Shown piece by piece: positions 26,262 to 35,781 of a DNA stretch of 64,000 nucleotides. Source of the DNA: Bacillota bacterium (GTDB lineage: Bacteria; Bacillota; UBA4882; UBA8346); NCBI GenBank assembly GCA_023429995.1, contig JAEZCE010000073.1, positions 33,765-97,764 on the forward strand. Direction: 5' to 3'. The notes under the pieces are model-generated. The model was not told the DNA's origin and made no database searches. It was given only the letters and a program-made list of their open reading frames with translations. The position numbers and the translations under genes were made by a program. How positions within the stretch are numbered: position 1 is the stretch's first letter; each line of letters begins with the position of its first letter.

Positions 26262-27875
26262 TCAATGCATCCTTTTTGCCTCCCGATAATCGGTGGGTGT
26301 CAAACCGAAATATTTCTTAAAGCAAATCGAAAAATAATGCTGGTCGCTATACCCCACCGCCTCGGCGATCTGGTGCACTTTTACGGAAACATCATCCAGC
26401 AGGAGCCGGGCTTTCTCCATCCTGCGCCGGGTCAGATATTCCACAAACGATTCTCCTACTTGTTGCTTAAAAAGACTCCGGAGATAATTAGGGCTGATAA
26501 ATAATCGTCCTGCCACATCATCCAGGGAAAACTCCATTTGCTCCAAGGAATTTTCAATAATCTCCTTGGTTTTTTCTACAATCGAATAGTTCTTGCCCAG
26601 CCGGGTCTTCTCAATCTCAGTACAACAGGAGAGAGAAAAGTCTACCAAAAAATACTCCAGCTCCGTTAGGGTCTCACAATGATATACCCTTTGGTAGGGA
26701 TCCATCCCCAAAACCGAAATATTTCCTCCTACTTCGGCCACTGTCCGCAACAGCAACAGGGTTGTTTCAAAAACAAATTGTTTAACCCGCCCCGGTTCAA
26801 TCGTTTGCTGTTTGCGATGATAATCAAAAATCCGCAAGGCAGAATGAGTTACCTGTTCTTTTTCACCCAGTTTCACCTGGAGCAATAATTGCTTCTCCAA
26901 TTCCAGGGGCCATTGTGCCGGTGTTTCATTTTGAAGATTGATATCTTCATAATTTACCAGGCTCCCGCTGCCTTTTAAAAAGCTAAACTGGATGGCGGTT
27001 TCGGCTTGGGAAAACGATTGGTCGACTGCGATCAACTTTTCAGATAGCCGTCCCAATGCTGCATACGTGTCCACATGGAACTGATTTTGAACTGCCAGCA
27101 TTACCCGGTGTAAATTTTGATTTAAGGTAATAAAACTCTTTTGCCGGTCGGCTGAACGGATATCAAATAAGATAGCAAGCTTGTCTTCACTTAAAAAAAA
27201 GGGAAAGGGACGAATCTCTTCCAAAAATACGGATTCGACAACCTCTATCAAAAAACTTTGGGTAAGCCCCTTTTCCCCTGATTTTTCGGCTTTAGCGGAC
27301 TGCAAATTTTTTAATTTGAGTAAAGCGACCCCAAATAAGCATCCGGTCAGCTGCAAATCCAGTTCTTCCAATTTTTGAGCAATTTCCGGCTCCTCCATTT
27401 TTCCGGTGATTAAAGCCTGAAAGAACCATTCCCGTAATAAAGGAAGGCTAACCGTTAACTTCTTTTGGAGCAGGGTGAGATCTTGTAGGAAATGAAACCG
27501 CTGGTCGAGTTCTTTTTTCACTCTCGTTAAAATGTCGATCAGCTGTCCCGCTTGCACCGGTTTTAAAATATAATCCTCAACGCCCAGTCGCAAGGCCTTT
27601 TGAGCATATTCAAAATCGTCATAACCGCTAATTATCAAAACTTTCAAATCGGGGTTGATGGATTTGGCCGTTTCAATCAATTCCAGGCCATTGACTGTGG
27701 GCATGCAGATGTCGGTGATGATTACATCCGGAGCCAATTCCGGCAAAAGCTCCATTGCCTCCATTCCGCTGGCCGCTTCCCCTGCTACCACAAAACCATT
27801 ATTCTTCAGGGATAAAACGTTAATGAGCCCGCGGCGGATAATGGGCTCATCATCCACTACTAAGATTTTGTACAT
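26262..27875 (-). CDS. AraC-type response regulator, YesN type (second system)
   Basis: A 537-residue paralogue of the regulator on the other strand. The receiver has D55 in VIITDICMPTVNG and LKPVQAGQL, and the C-terminal HTH region contains SLDDVAGRLFISPNYL and VGYSDQHYFSICFKK. An AGAGGAG site precedes the ATG, which lies within the last codons of the kinase gene (26-base overlap). It is the last gene of module B, downstream of the permeases, so it probably controls that transport operon including itself. Confidence 0.92.
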   Translation of the reverse strand: MYKILVVDDEPIIRRGLINVLSLKNNGFVVAGEAASGMEAMELLPELAPDVIITDICMPTVNGLELIETAKSINPDLKVLIISGYDDFEYAQKALRLGVEDYILKPVQAGQLIDILTRVKKELDQRFHFLQDLTLLQKKLTVSLPLLREWFFQALITGKMEEPEIAQKLEELDLQLTGCLFGVALLKLKNLQSAKAEKSGEKGLTQSFLIEVVESVFLEEIRPFPFFLSEDKLAILFDIRSADRQKSFITLNQNLHRVMLAVQNQFHVDTYAALGRLSEKLIAVDQSFSQAETAIQFSFLKGSGSLVNYEDINLQNETPAQWPLELEKQLLLQVKLGEKEQVTHSALRIFDYHRKQQTIEPGRVKQFVFETTLLLLRTVAEVGGNISVLGMDPYQRVYHCETLTELEYFLVDFSLSCCTEIEKTRLGKNYSIVEKTKEIIENSLEQMEFSLDDVAGRLFISPNYLRSLFKQQVGESFVEYLTRRRMEKARLLLDDVSVKVHQIAEAVGYSDQHYFSICFKKYFGLTPTDYREAKRMH

Positions 27876-29724
27876 ATTTTGCGATCTCCTCTTGGGTGAC
27901 TGCCGGAATTAAGATCGTGACCTCCGTCCCCCGGCCCCACTCGCTCTTGAAATGTAAAGCATAATCTTCTCCAAAGTAAAGTTTGATCCGTTCATTGACA
28001 TTATAAATTCCATAGCCTCTTTCCGCGAATAAGCGTTGTCCCTCGGGTATTCCTTCCTCCAGCCGGCGATTGATGAATTCCAGGGCAAGGGGTTGAATTC
28101 CGGCGCCATTATCGCAGACCTGAAATAAAACATCTTTACCGTTTTGCGCCATACCGCCGGTTATCGTAATGGAACCCGCTCCCGGTTTCTCTTTAATTCC
28201 ATGATAAATTGCATTCTCTACCAAAGGCTGTAAAATTAGTTTAATCGTCAGTAGATGCTGTACTTTGGGATCAACATCGATACTATAATTAAAATGCTCA
28301 CCATAACGCATTTTTTGAATCGTCAAATAACTGGTAACATTTTCAAGTTCATTTTTTATAGTGATGATATCCAGGCCTTTATTGAGTCCAGTCCGAAAAA
28401 GGGTTCCCAGGGCCATGGTCATTTGACTGATCTGGGTTGCCTTGATCTGATCGGCCATCCAATGAATCGAGTCCAACGTGTTATAAAGAAAATGGGGATT
28501 GATTTGGGCTTGTAAAGCTTTTAATTCCGCCTGTCTTTTTAACTGCTGTTCAAGTTTGACTTTTTCCTTCTCTGCTTGCAACTGAACAATGGTTTGATTT
28601 AACCTTTGAAACAATTCCCGAATTTCTTCCACCATATAATTAAAACTTCGCCCCAAGTGTCCTACTTCATCACGATAAGGATATTCAAATTTTACATTCA
28701 GATTGCGCTGCGTTACCCGTTGAATCGTTTCTTCCAGCCTCACCAGGGGATGGGTGATGGTATTGGATAAAATCACCGCCAATACCAGCGTTACCACCAT
28801 ACAGGCTCCGGTCAGTATCAAGATAAAGAAACCAAACTCATTCAATTGATGCAACAAAACCCGTTCCGATTTGATATTCACAATTCTCCAAGGCGCAACC
28901 GTCAGCCCCTGATAGCTGATGCTATAATTGACTCCCTTATAGCGTCGCATAATCCGGCCTTGTTCACCATGGGAAATTTGCTCTACCACGTCGGCATCAG
29001 CAAGAAACAACCGGGTGACCGGGTCATGATTGGAAACAACTTCCCGCCCCTGGTTATCCAGGATCACCATCCAATTACCCGCTCCGGAATAAATCTTGCC
29101 CAAATACTCCAAAATGGCTTGTTGATCCAGATTCACAACAATATAAAGATTACTGTTATATCCATCGATGGTAAATTGAAAAACCACCGGCACGACGGGA
29201 TTGGTATCCCGGTAAATCTCGTCTTTCCGGCTGAGGCCCCAATAAACAGTCTGTCCCGGCCGATCATGAAGTTCTTGATAGAGCCGGGAAGTTGTAAAAC
29301 GAAAATCAGGATTTTTGATTTTAGAGAATTCAAAGAACTCCCCTTTGGGAGTACTCATAAAAACCGAGGAAGTAAATGACTCCGTGGATCGGATCTCCGA
29401 AAAGAAATTGGAAAACCGGGAAAGCGCCAAGGCATAACGGTACTTCTCTTCATTAAATAAAAACGTTGAGAGCGTCGCATTAAAATCGGGATTCAGTTCC
29501 AATCCGTAAACCCGCCGGATAATTCCCTTTAGCTTTTCATCCAGAAAATTACCGGCCTGCATCAACAAATCAGCCGAACTCACATAAGCGTTCCGGTGAA
29601 TTTCAGCAGCCACATAACGATATAAAAGCGCGGCTGATATCAACAGGGAGAGCGCGATCAAAGTCATGCATGTCAAGGCGATTTTATTCTTCAGTTTCAG
29701 GTTTCGGAACCAGTCAAGCGCCAT
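27850..29724 (-). CDS. Sensor histidine kinase, YesM type (second system)
   Basis: A 624-residue kinase of the same architecture as the first: one N-terminal helix, a large outer sensor domain, a second helix near residue 300, HAMP, a coiled stretch of charged residues (AEKEKVKLEQQLKRQAE), then QAQINPHFLYNTLDSIHW with H411, and an ATPase domain with VENAIYHGIKEK and GYGIYNVNERI. The ATG at 29724 has an AAGGAAG site; an ATG 13 codons upstream is possible. It follows the permeases by about 130 bases. Confidence 0.92.
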   Translation of the reverse strand: MALDWFRNLKLKNKIALTCMTLIALSLLISAALLYRYVAAEIHRNAYVSSADLLMQAGNFLDEKLKGIIRRVYGLELNPDFNATLSTFLFNEEKYRYALALSRFSNFFSEIRSTESFTSSVFMSTPKGEFFEFSKIKNPDFRFTTSRLYQELHDRPGQTVYWGLSRKDEIYRDTNPVVPVVFQFTIDGYNSNLYIVVNLDQQAILEYLGKIYSGAGNWMVILDNQGREVVSNHDPVTRLFLADADVVEQISHGEQGRIMRRYKGVNYSISYQGLTVAPWRIVNIKSERVLLHQLNEFGFFILILTGACMVVTLVLAVILSNTITHPLVRLEETIQRVTQRNLNVKFEYPYRDEVGHLGRSFNYMVEEIRELFQRLNQTIVQLQAEKEKVKLEQQLKRQAELKALQAQINPHFLYNTLDSIHWMADQIKATQISQMTMALGTLFRTGLNKGLDIITIKNELENVTSYLTIQKMRYGEHFNYSIDVDPKVQHLLTIKLILQPLVENAIYHGIKEKPGAGSITITGGMAQNGKDVLFQVCDNGAGIQPLALEFINRRLEEGIPEGQRLFAERGYGIYNVNERIKLYFGEDYALHFKSEWGRGTEVTILIPAVTQEEIAKYVQNLSSG

Positions 29725-29856
29725 TTTGGGTTCTTCCTTTTCAAAACTTACGCAGGATCCCATACCTTATTTCCCTATCCAAACCATTTTACCTTCAAAA
29801 AGAGCGTTTATTCCGCCTGCGCGGGTTGAAAAACCGGAATCCCTGATTTCTGCGGC

Positions 29857-30714
29857 TTATCCTTTGACTGCGCCTGAAGTAAGACCGGATATAAACTGTT
29901 TACTCGTAAAACAGTACAGAATTAATACCGGCAACAAAGAAATGGCCGCGCCCGCCGTCATGATGTTCCATTCAGCAGCGGCGTTGGCCGAATAACGGAG
30001 GCTGACCACTGCAACCGTTAATGGTTTCAATAACGGATTGGCCATTGTAAAAATGAACGAGGTAATATAGTCATTCCAGGCTGTCCGGAAAGTAAAGAGC
30101 GCTACCACTCCCAAGATCGGTCGCAACAATGGCAAAATAACATTCCAATAGACCCGGAAATAACTGCAGCCATCGATTAATGCCGCCTCATCAAGCTCCT
30201 TGGGCAAAGTTTTAATGAACCCGATGGTCAAAAAGATATTCGTTCCCTGGCCTCCGGTTAAAACCAGGGCCAATCCGATCAAATTCCCGGTGAGTCCCAG
30301 GGCATGCATTAGCCGGTATTGGGGATATAGGGAAACGGCGCCCAAAGAAACAAACATGAAAGCCAAATGCATGCTAAGCAGTAATTTCCCCCCCGGAAAC
30401 CGGTGCCGGGCTAAGACATATCCGGTCAATGACGAGGTTAGTAAGGCCAGGACCGTCACCATCACACATAGATAGACACTATTCCAAGTGTATTGGATGA
30501 AGTTTCCCTGGCGAAACGCTTGAACATAGTTGGAAAACATCCAGCGGGAAGGCAGTAAAGTGCTGCCTGATATCAGTTCGGCATTGGTTTTTAATGAACC
30601 CATCAAGGTATAAAAAACCGGATAGATTGTAAAGATCGCTACAATCAATATAAATAACCATTTTATTATCTTGCCTGCTGCCTTTAATGTTTTATTCATT
30701 GTCTTAAACCCCAT
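29857..30714 (-). CDS. ABC sugar transporter permease, MalG type (module B)
   Basis: A 285-residue six-helix permease with the EAA loop DEAALIDGCSYFRVYWNVILPLLRP and the ending GLTSGAVKG. It belongs to the CUT1 family and pairs with the permease gene seven bases upstream. The start may be this ATG or one five codons inside. The neighbouring alpha-L-rhamnosidase suggests a rhamnoside or rhamnose-containing oligosaccharide as the imported substrate. No ATPase gene accompanies it. Confidence 0.92.
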   Translation of the reverse strand: MGFKTMNKTLKAAGKIIKWLFILIVAIFTIYPVFYTLMGSLKTNAELISGSTLLPSRWMFSNYVQAFRQGNFIQYTWNSVYLCVMVTVLALLTSSLTGYVLARHRFPGGKLLLSMHLAFMFVSLGAVSLYPQYRLMHALGLTGNLIGLALVLTGGQGTNIFLTIGFIKTLPKELDEAALIDGCSYFRVYWNVILPLLRPILGVVALFTFRTAWNDYITSFIFTMANPLLKPLTVAVVSLRYSANAAAEWNIMTAGAAISLLPVLILYCFTSKQFISGLTSGAVKG

Positions 30715-30721
30715 CTTTACG

Positions 30722-31627
30722 TTAATAATCGAGCTTCCTAGAGAAATAAAGGTACCCGCAGGTTATCATACCGATAATCAAAGCCGCGATAATGCTTACG
30801 GCTGCGCCATATCCAAAATCAGAATTCACCATCGTACTGGCCGAGGCCGAAATTGGGAAGTACAATTGATAGATGTATAAGAACATGACCTGCGTTGCAG
30901 AAAACGGGCCACCCTCCGTCAAGACCATAATACTTTGCATATCCTGAAAAGCAATAATAATCGACAGCATTAAAATGACCTGAAGTACCGGTCCCATCAT
31001 CGGAACCGTTATATAGATCATCCGCTGGAATCCATTGACCCCATCCAAGGCGGCGCTTTCATAAATATCTTTGGGAATGCTCTGTAATCCGGCTAAAAAA
31101 TAAACCATGTAATTTCCAATGCCACCCCAGGCTCCAACGATAATACAGGTTAACATCGCCAGGTCTTTGCCCAACCAATTGATGGGCATTTTAACCAAAC
31201 CCGTAGCCAACAACAAATGATTGACGACCCCATTGTAAACGTTAAAGATCAAATAAAATATCAATGCCATGACCGCCGTGCTCACAATGGTGGGGCTAAA
31301 CATCAGCCCTTGCAGGAAACCGCGGCCCCTGAATTTTCTATTTAAGAGCACCGCCAGCAAAAAGGCGATGGGTAAAGTGATTATCAGCTTTCCGCAGACA
31401 TAGACCAGCGTATTGAGGACCGAGTGCCAAAACACCGTATCCCGGGTAAATGCGCGGATAAAGTTTTCCAATCCTACAAATTTAGCGGCGCTGATTCCAT
31501 CATAACTAAAAAACATATATTGAAGCGCCCAAAGTACCGGATAGATCGTGAGCGCCAAAAAAATGACTGCATTGGGAATCAACATCAAATAAATCTGCTT
31601 GTTCCGTTTCCATTGAATGGAGGCCAT
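30722..31627 (-). CDS. ABC sugar transporter permease, MalF type (module B)
   Basis: A 301-residue six-helix permease; the EAA loop YESAALDGVNGFQRMIYITVP is clear. It forms the channel with the following MalG-type protein. Its start lies 70 bases after the SBP stop, behind a hairpin at 31649-31684, and has an AAGGAGAAC site. The layout repeats that of module A. Confidence 0.92.
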   Translation of the reverse strand: MASIQWKRNKQIYLMLIPNAVIFLALTIYPVLWALQYMFFSYDGISAAKFVGLENFIRAFTRDTVFWHSVLNTLVYVCGKLIITLPIAFLLAVLLNRKFRGRGFLQGLMFSPTIVSTAVMALIFYLIFNVYNGVVNHLLLATGLVKMPINWLGKDLAMLTCIIVGAWGGIGNYMVYFLAGLQSIPKDIYESAALDGVNGFQRMIYITVPMMGPVLQVILMLSIIIAFQDMQSIMVLTEGGPFSATQVMFLYIYQLYFPISASASTMVNSDFGYGAAVSIIAALIIGMITCGYLYFSRKLDY

Positions 31628-31648
31628 CTGAAGTTCTCCTTATGACGC

Positions 31649-31684
31649 GGGCTGTTGCCAAAGAGATTTTATTTGCAACAGCCC
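31649..31684 (-). other. Intercistronic hairpin between SBP and permease genes (module B)
   Basis: A perfect 10-bp stem GGGCTGTTGC / GCAACAGCCC (31649-31658 with 31675-31684) with no T tract on the coding strand. Position and likely role match the hairpin of module A. Confidence 0.6.
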
Positions 31685-31697
31685 CATCGTTTGCTCT

Positions 31698-33083
31698 TTA
31701 TTTTTTGAAGATCTTCCCGGGTTCGGCCGGGTCGAATTTGGTATAGATCACGCGGGTGCTTCGATGTTCGCTGATTGCCTTGTCCAATGCTTGATTGTAC
31801 CGGGCGTTGAGATCGGCGATTCCTTTGTCGGCATCGGTAACCCCGAAAATAATCTCCATAAAGACTTCATACACGTCCTTGCCTTCAGGTCTCACATTGA
31901 GCGGGATATTCGGCCAGATTTTATCATTTTTATCAAACTGAATCGCCGGCCATTTTTTTACCGTCGCCGGCTGTTTGGCCTTGCGGATGACCGCCGGTAC
32001 CATCACCAAACCTAAACCCTTCTCATAATAACCGGTCAGCAGGGCGTCGCCATATAAAAACTCCATCACTTTCCAAGCTTCCTTAGGATACTTGGTTTTA
32101 CCGTTCATTAACCAAAAACGTCCCGCCAAATTAATCCGGTTCGAACCCTTGATACCATTGATAGTTGGAAGGGGAGCAATATCCCAAGCTTCCTTCGTGG
32201 GAAACTGATTCTGATATACACCGGGTTCGGAATGGGTCCAGGAAATGTACATACCGATTTTTCCTGCGGCGAATTGGGTCCGCAACGGATCGATATCCAA
32301 CGATTCACAGCCCGGGAAAGCGCTATTGGAAGTAAAGATGGACCGGTAGGACTGGAGAATCGGCTTATAGCCCGTAAAATCGAATTTGCCGGTTTTAAAA
32401 TCATACCCTTCCCGGACTCCGCCGCTCCGCATCATGATGTAATCGACCGACCGCGATAATGCCTGGGTAGGATTTTTAAAATTCTGGGCATATCCATAAA
32501 TACCCTCCTTGCCAAGCTTGGCACTGATCAAAGAGGAGTCCTTGGCCATCTCCGCTACGGTCTTCGGAGGCGCTTTGATTCCAACCTTCTTAAAGATTCC
32601 CTTGTTATAAATCAAACGGGGCGTAGTTCCAATCGCCGGGAGGGAATAAATACGGCCATTATCCATATTGATGCCTTCCAAAAACGCCCCCTCGCCAAAA
32701 CGTTTCTTAAAAGCCGGGGTTAAATAGGAATCCAACGGGGCGATATCACCCGCGGGAAGCCTTTTTTCAAATACCCCCGTGGCATCCATGAATACATCCG
32801 GAGCTTCGCCGGTGGCATAAGCCAAATCCAAGGTCTGTTGATAATTGTCGGTGTAAATTTGATAAGTAATTTCGATATTATCTTTGTTTTGCTTGTTGAA
32901 TTGATTGACCATGGCCGTCATATAGTCAGCGTCATGACGATTCATGGTCCACACTTTAATTTTGACCTTAGTGGCCGCAGCGTCAACTCCTCCCCAGATT
33001 GCACTGGAAAAGACAAAAGTCAAAATCACTAAAAGTACGGTATAAATAAGCTGATTTCTCTTTTGGAAACTCTTTTGAAACAT
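31698..33083 (-). CDS. Extracellular sugar-binding protein (module B)
   Basis: A 461-residue family 1 solute-binding protein. A basic N-terminus, hydrophobic core and a GGVDAAATK cleavage area form a signal sequence, and KVWTMNRHDADYM begins the mature fold. Landmarks are IYNKGIFKKVGIK and FAAGKIGMYISW. It lies between the GH78 gene and the permease genes and is the receptor of module B. A gap of 192 bases separates it from the GH78 gene and could hold its own promoter; the start ATG follows a GGGGGAGAA site. Confidence 0.92.
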   Translation of the reverse strand: MFQKSFQKRNQLIYTVLLVILTFVFSSAIWGGVDAAATKVKIKVWTMNRHDADYMTAMVNQFNKQNKDNIEITYQIYTDNYQQTLDLAYATGEAPDVFMDATGVFEKRLPAGDIAPLDSYLTPAFKKRFGEGAFLEGINMDNGRIYSLPAIGTTPRLIYNKGIFKKVGIKAPPKTVAEMAKDSSLISAKLGKEGIYGYAQNFKNPTQALSRSVDYIMMRSGGVREGYDFKTGKFDFTGYKPILQSYRSIFTSNSAFPGCESLDIDPLRTQFAAGKIGMYISWTHSEPGVYQNQFPTKEAWDIAPLPTINGIKGSNRINLAGRFWLMNGKTKYPKEAWKVMEFLYGDALLTGYYEKGLGLVMVPAVIRKAKQPATVKKWPAIQFDKNDKIWPNIPLNVRPEGKDVYEVFMEIIFGVTDADKGIADLNARYNQALDKAISEHRSTRVIYTKFDPAEPGKIFKK

Positions 33084-33275
33084 TTTTCTCCCCCTTATTT
33101 TTAAAGTTATGGAGCATTCGAAAAGCTCCCGTTTTGATATTACTTCAACCGCTCTTTAATTTTAAGTTAATAATTTATGATCTTAGGGATAAAAAATAAC
33201 GATTTTTGATTTTCCCAATAACTTTATTCCGACTGCTTTAAATCTCGATCCGGCAAGTTCTTAATTTGTGGGGTT

Positions 33276-35474
33276 CTAAAAGTTACTTGCCGACTCTGTT
33301 AAAATTTTTACTCCCGGAGGGGCTTGCAACTCCATTTGGCCATTGTCGGCAATCATGTGGAAGCACCCTTGGACCGTCCAAAATTTCACTTCAAGATGTT
33401 GAAGGCCCTCCGGGATATGGGGTGAAAAGATGGCCTCGCTCCAGCCCGCCTTCCCCGGTTTCAAACCGGCGATATCCTCGATCAAAACCGGCAGCGGCGC
33501 GCTAGCCCAGGGATGACAGAGACTGGTATTCCACTTTTGCTCTTTTCCCCAGGCCTCAAAACAAGCTGTTGCTCCTTCCCGGATCATATTGGCCCAAGAA
33601 TGCTCGTCCAAAGAGGTAAGCAATTCAAAGACCAAGTTATACTCGCCGACACCCGCCAGCCCTTTTAATAGAAAATAGGCGTTATAGACCCCGCACTTCA
33701 TGCCTTTCTTCCGGATCATTTCAACCACACTTTTACGGGCTTCCTCCGGTACCAGATCGAAAAACAGCGCCATCGAATTGGCATGCAAAGCGGTGTGATC
33801 CGAAACTGTGGAGTCAGCCAATAAATTCAAATCCGGCCGGTAAAACGCTTTGATAAAGGCCTTCTTTAGCTCCGGAAACTCGTCATGGTAAGCAATCCCC
33901 AAAATGTCGCGAATCTTATTCACGGTTTGAACGGCGCCGCAGAAAAAGGCATTGATCACATTATGACAACCATCCCCAACCACCGGTTGGGATAAGTCAA
34001 AGTCGTAATCATCCCGCAAATTTTCCGGCCAATCCACCAGGTTCCATTTTTCCTTTACATTTTCCAATAATCCGTCGGGCCTTTGAAATCTTTTGAAATA
34101 CCGAACGACTCCCTCCGCAACCGGGGCCATTTCCTGCAAAAACTGCAAATCGCCGCTTTGTTGATAATATTGGTGCAACTGTAACGGCCATTGTAATGAG
34201 AAATCGGCAATTTCCTGCATAAATGAACCTGGGGCCACAGCCATCAACCCCGGACAAATCCGGGCTGAACGGGAAAAATCCGCCAGCATTTTTTTGGTTA
34301 ACCGCAGATCACCGCTGAGATACAAATGGGAATGACTGGTGATTGTGGCATCTCCCAAATACTGTCCCTTTTCCCGGCTGGGGCAATCCACAAAAACCTC
34401 TTGAGCCCCGCAACGGACCCCATGGGCGCAAATCTTCCAAATATCATTCAACAGTCCATTGGAAGAGATAAAACTGCATCTTGTTTCATCCAAAGGATAA
34501 TGCCGGACAACAGCGGCAAAACTTTCCGGCTGCGCAACTCCCTCAGGGGCTATCAATTCGACATAACGAAAGGCTTTATAATCATAAGCCTCCAAAGTAT
34601 CCAAGTCTCCCGATAACGTCCAAATATCCCGGTAGTCGCAATTGCAACGCATTGGATAACGCACTCGCCCGCCATCCGCTTCCAGTTCTTCGCCATAGCG
34701 GATCTCCACCTGTTGTCCGGCAATCCCCCGGGCTGTCATAATAAACTGGCCGGTGATTTCCTTGCCAAAATCGACCCGGTAATTGCCCGGCGCCGGTTGA
34801 TGGACTTGGAGCGGTTTTAAGGTATATACTTGCAGTGTTGGGGTGTCCTGAAGCACCAACTGATGGTCGTCGGTGGTAGTTTCATAACATTCCCGCCAGT
34901 GCCGGTCATCATAATCCGGCTCCCGCCAGGCTTTTTCCTGAAGCCGGCTATCCAGGTCCTCCACAAACTGGGTTTGATAACCGAAAGTTTTCCGCCCGGT
35001 GAATTCAAGGGCACGATGACATTTCCAAGTTCGATCGGTGGCCAGAGCCAAACTTCCATCGATCCACAACTCGGCCAGCATACCCTGGCGGTAATCACCG
35101 CTGTTCCAAACCCGGTTAACCAATCCTTGATAAAAAACATGCACCGCAATGACGTTCAAACCCTGTTGAAGATATTCGCTGACATCCAGGCGGTTGTAAA
35201 AATAATGCCATGAATATCCGGGAGCCGGACCCTGGCCCACAAATTGGCCATTGATATAAAGTTTATAATAATCATCCGCCGTAATATCCAAAAAAGCTTC
35301 CCGCGGTTCCCGGGGAAAGTGAAAAGTTTTCCTGACCAGCATATGGTGATTTTGCAGTTCCCGGTCATGCTCAGGCAAATCAAACGGCGCTAACTGCCTA
35401 TGTAACAAATTGAGCGGAGCGTATCCGGCAAAACCGGGATCCATGAGCCACTTGGCGGTCCATTTTTTATCCAT
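33276..35474 (-). CDS. Alpha-L-rhamnosidase (glycoside hydrolase family 78)
   Basis: A 732-residue enzyme with an N-terminal beta-sandwich (DDYYKLYINGQFVGQGPAPG) and an alpha/alpha-barrel with the family motif DCPSREKGQYLGDATI, where the acidic catalytic residue lies, and SYLGDATITSHSH-like follow-up. No signal peptide is seen, so it acts in the cytosol, removing terminal alpha-L-rhamnose from imported glycosides or pectin fragments. I placed the start at the ATG at 35474 with AGGAG upstream; an ATG six codons earlier overlaps that site. It heads the module B gene run. Activity on related sugars is possible. Confidence 0.88.
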   Translation of the reverse strand: MDKKWTAKWLMDPGFAGYAPLNLLHRQLAPFDLPEHDRELQNHHMLVRKTFHFPREPREAFLDITADDYYKLYINGQFVGQGPAPGYSWHYFYNRLDVSEYLQQGLNVIAVHVFYQGLVNRVWNSGDYRQGMLAELWIDGSLALATDRTWKCHRALEFTGRKTFGYQTQFVEDLDSRLQEKAWREPDYDDRHWRECYETTTDDHQLVLQDTPTLQVYTLKPLQVHQPAPGNYRVDFGKEITGQFIMTARGIAGQQVEIRYGEELEADGGRVRYPMRCNCDYRDIWTLSGDLDTLEAYDYKAFRYVELIAPEGVAQPESFAAVVRHYPLDETRCSFISSNGLLNDIWKICAHGVRCGAQEVFVDCPSREKGQYLGDATITSHSHLYLSGDLRLTKKMLADFSRSARICPGLMAVAPGSFMQEIADFSLQWPLQLHQYYQQSGDLQFLQEMAPVAEGVVRYFKRFQRPDGLLENVKEKWNLVDWPENLRDDYDFDLSQPVVGDGCHNVINAFFCGAVQTVNKIRDILGIAYHDEFPELKKAFIKAFYRPDLNLLADSTVSDHTALHANSMALFFDLVPEEARKSVVEMIRKKGMKCGVYNAYFLLKGLAGVGEYNLVFELLTSLDEHSWANMIREGATACFEAWGKEQKWNTSLCHPWASAPLPVLIEDIAGLKPGKAGWSEAIFSPHIPEGLQHLEVKFWTVQGCFHMIADNGQMELQAPPGVKILTESASNF

Positions 35475-35781
35475 CCCACATTTTCTCCTCATAATACTTT
35501 TTTCTATCCTTTATTGTAAAAGGGATGGTCCGGAACAACAAGCAATAAATTGATCAAGGATCGGTCAAAATTTTAAGAATGTAGGGCCGGATTAGAAAAA
35601 AAGAAAGATCCCGGAAATAACAGAGCCGGCCGGATAAAAAAAAGAGCCCCGCTACCTGTAGGCAACGAGGAACTCTCAACGATTGAGTCGTCCATTTAGA
35701 GACCGTTTTACTGAAAACGGGCGTGAAATATTTCCCAAATCAAATACCTGAAAAACCTATCATCAGGACCAACACCTGAAT
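35475..35781. other. Gap between cellulase and rhamnosidase genes
   Basis: About 300 bases. The half next to the cellulase carries three hairpins, the last with a T tract (terminator listed separately); the other half is AT-rich and should contain the promoter of the rhamnosidase operon, but no clear -35/-10 pair was found. Confidence 0.55.
35636..35675 (-). terminator. Terminator after the cellulase gene
   Basis: On the minus strand the arm 35675-35661 pairs with 35656-35644 over a TACA loop, with some G-T pairs and a bulge, followed by eight T residues. Two more hairpins (35675-35687 and 35703-35720) lie directly upstream of it. Confidence 0.75.

Noticed and set aside
35636..35720. Cyclic di-GMP-I riboswitch
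   Set aside because: A GGTAGCGGGG string is shared, but the conserved AGGGCAAACC and tetraloop are absent.
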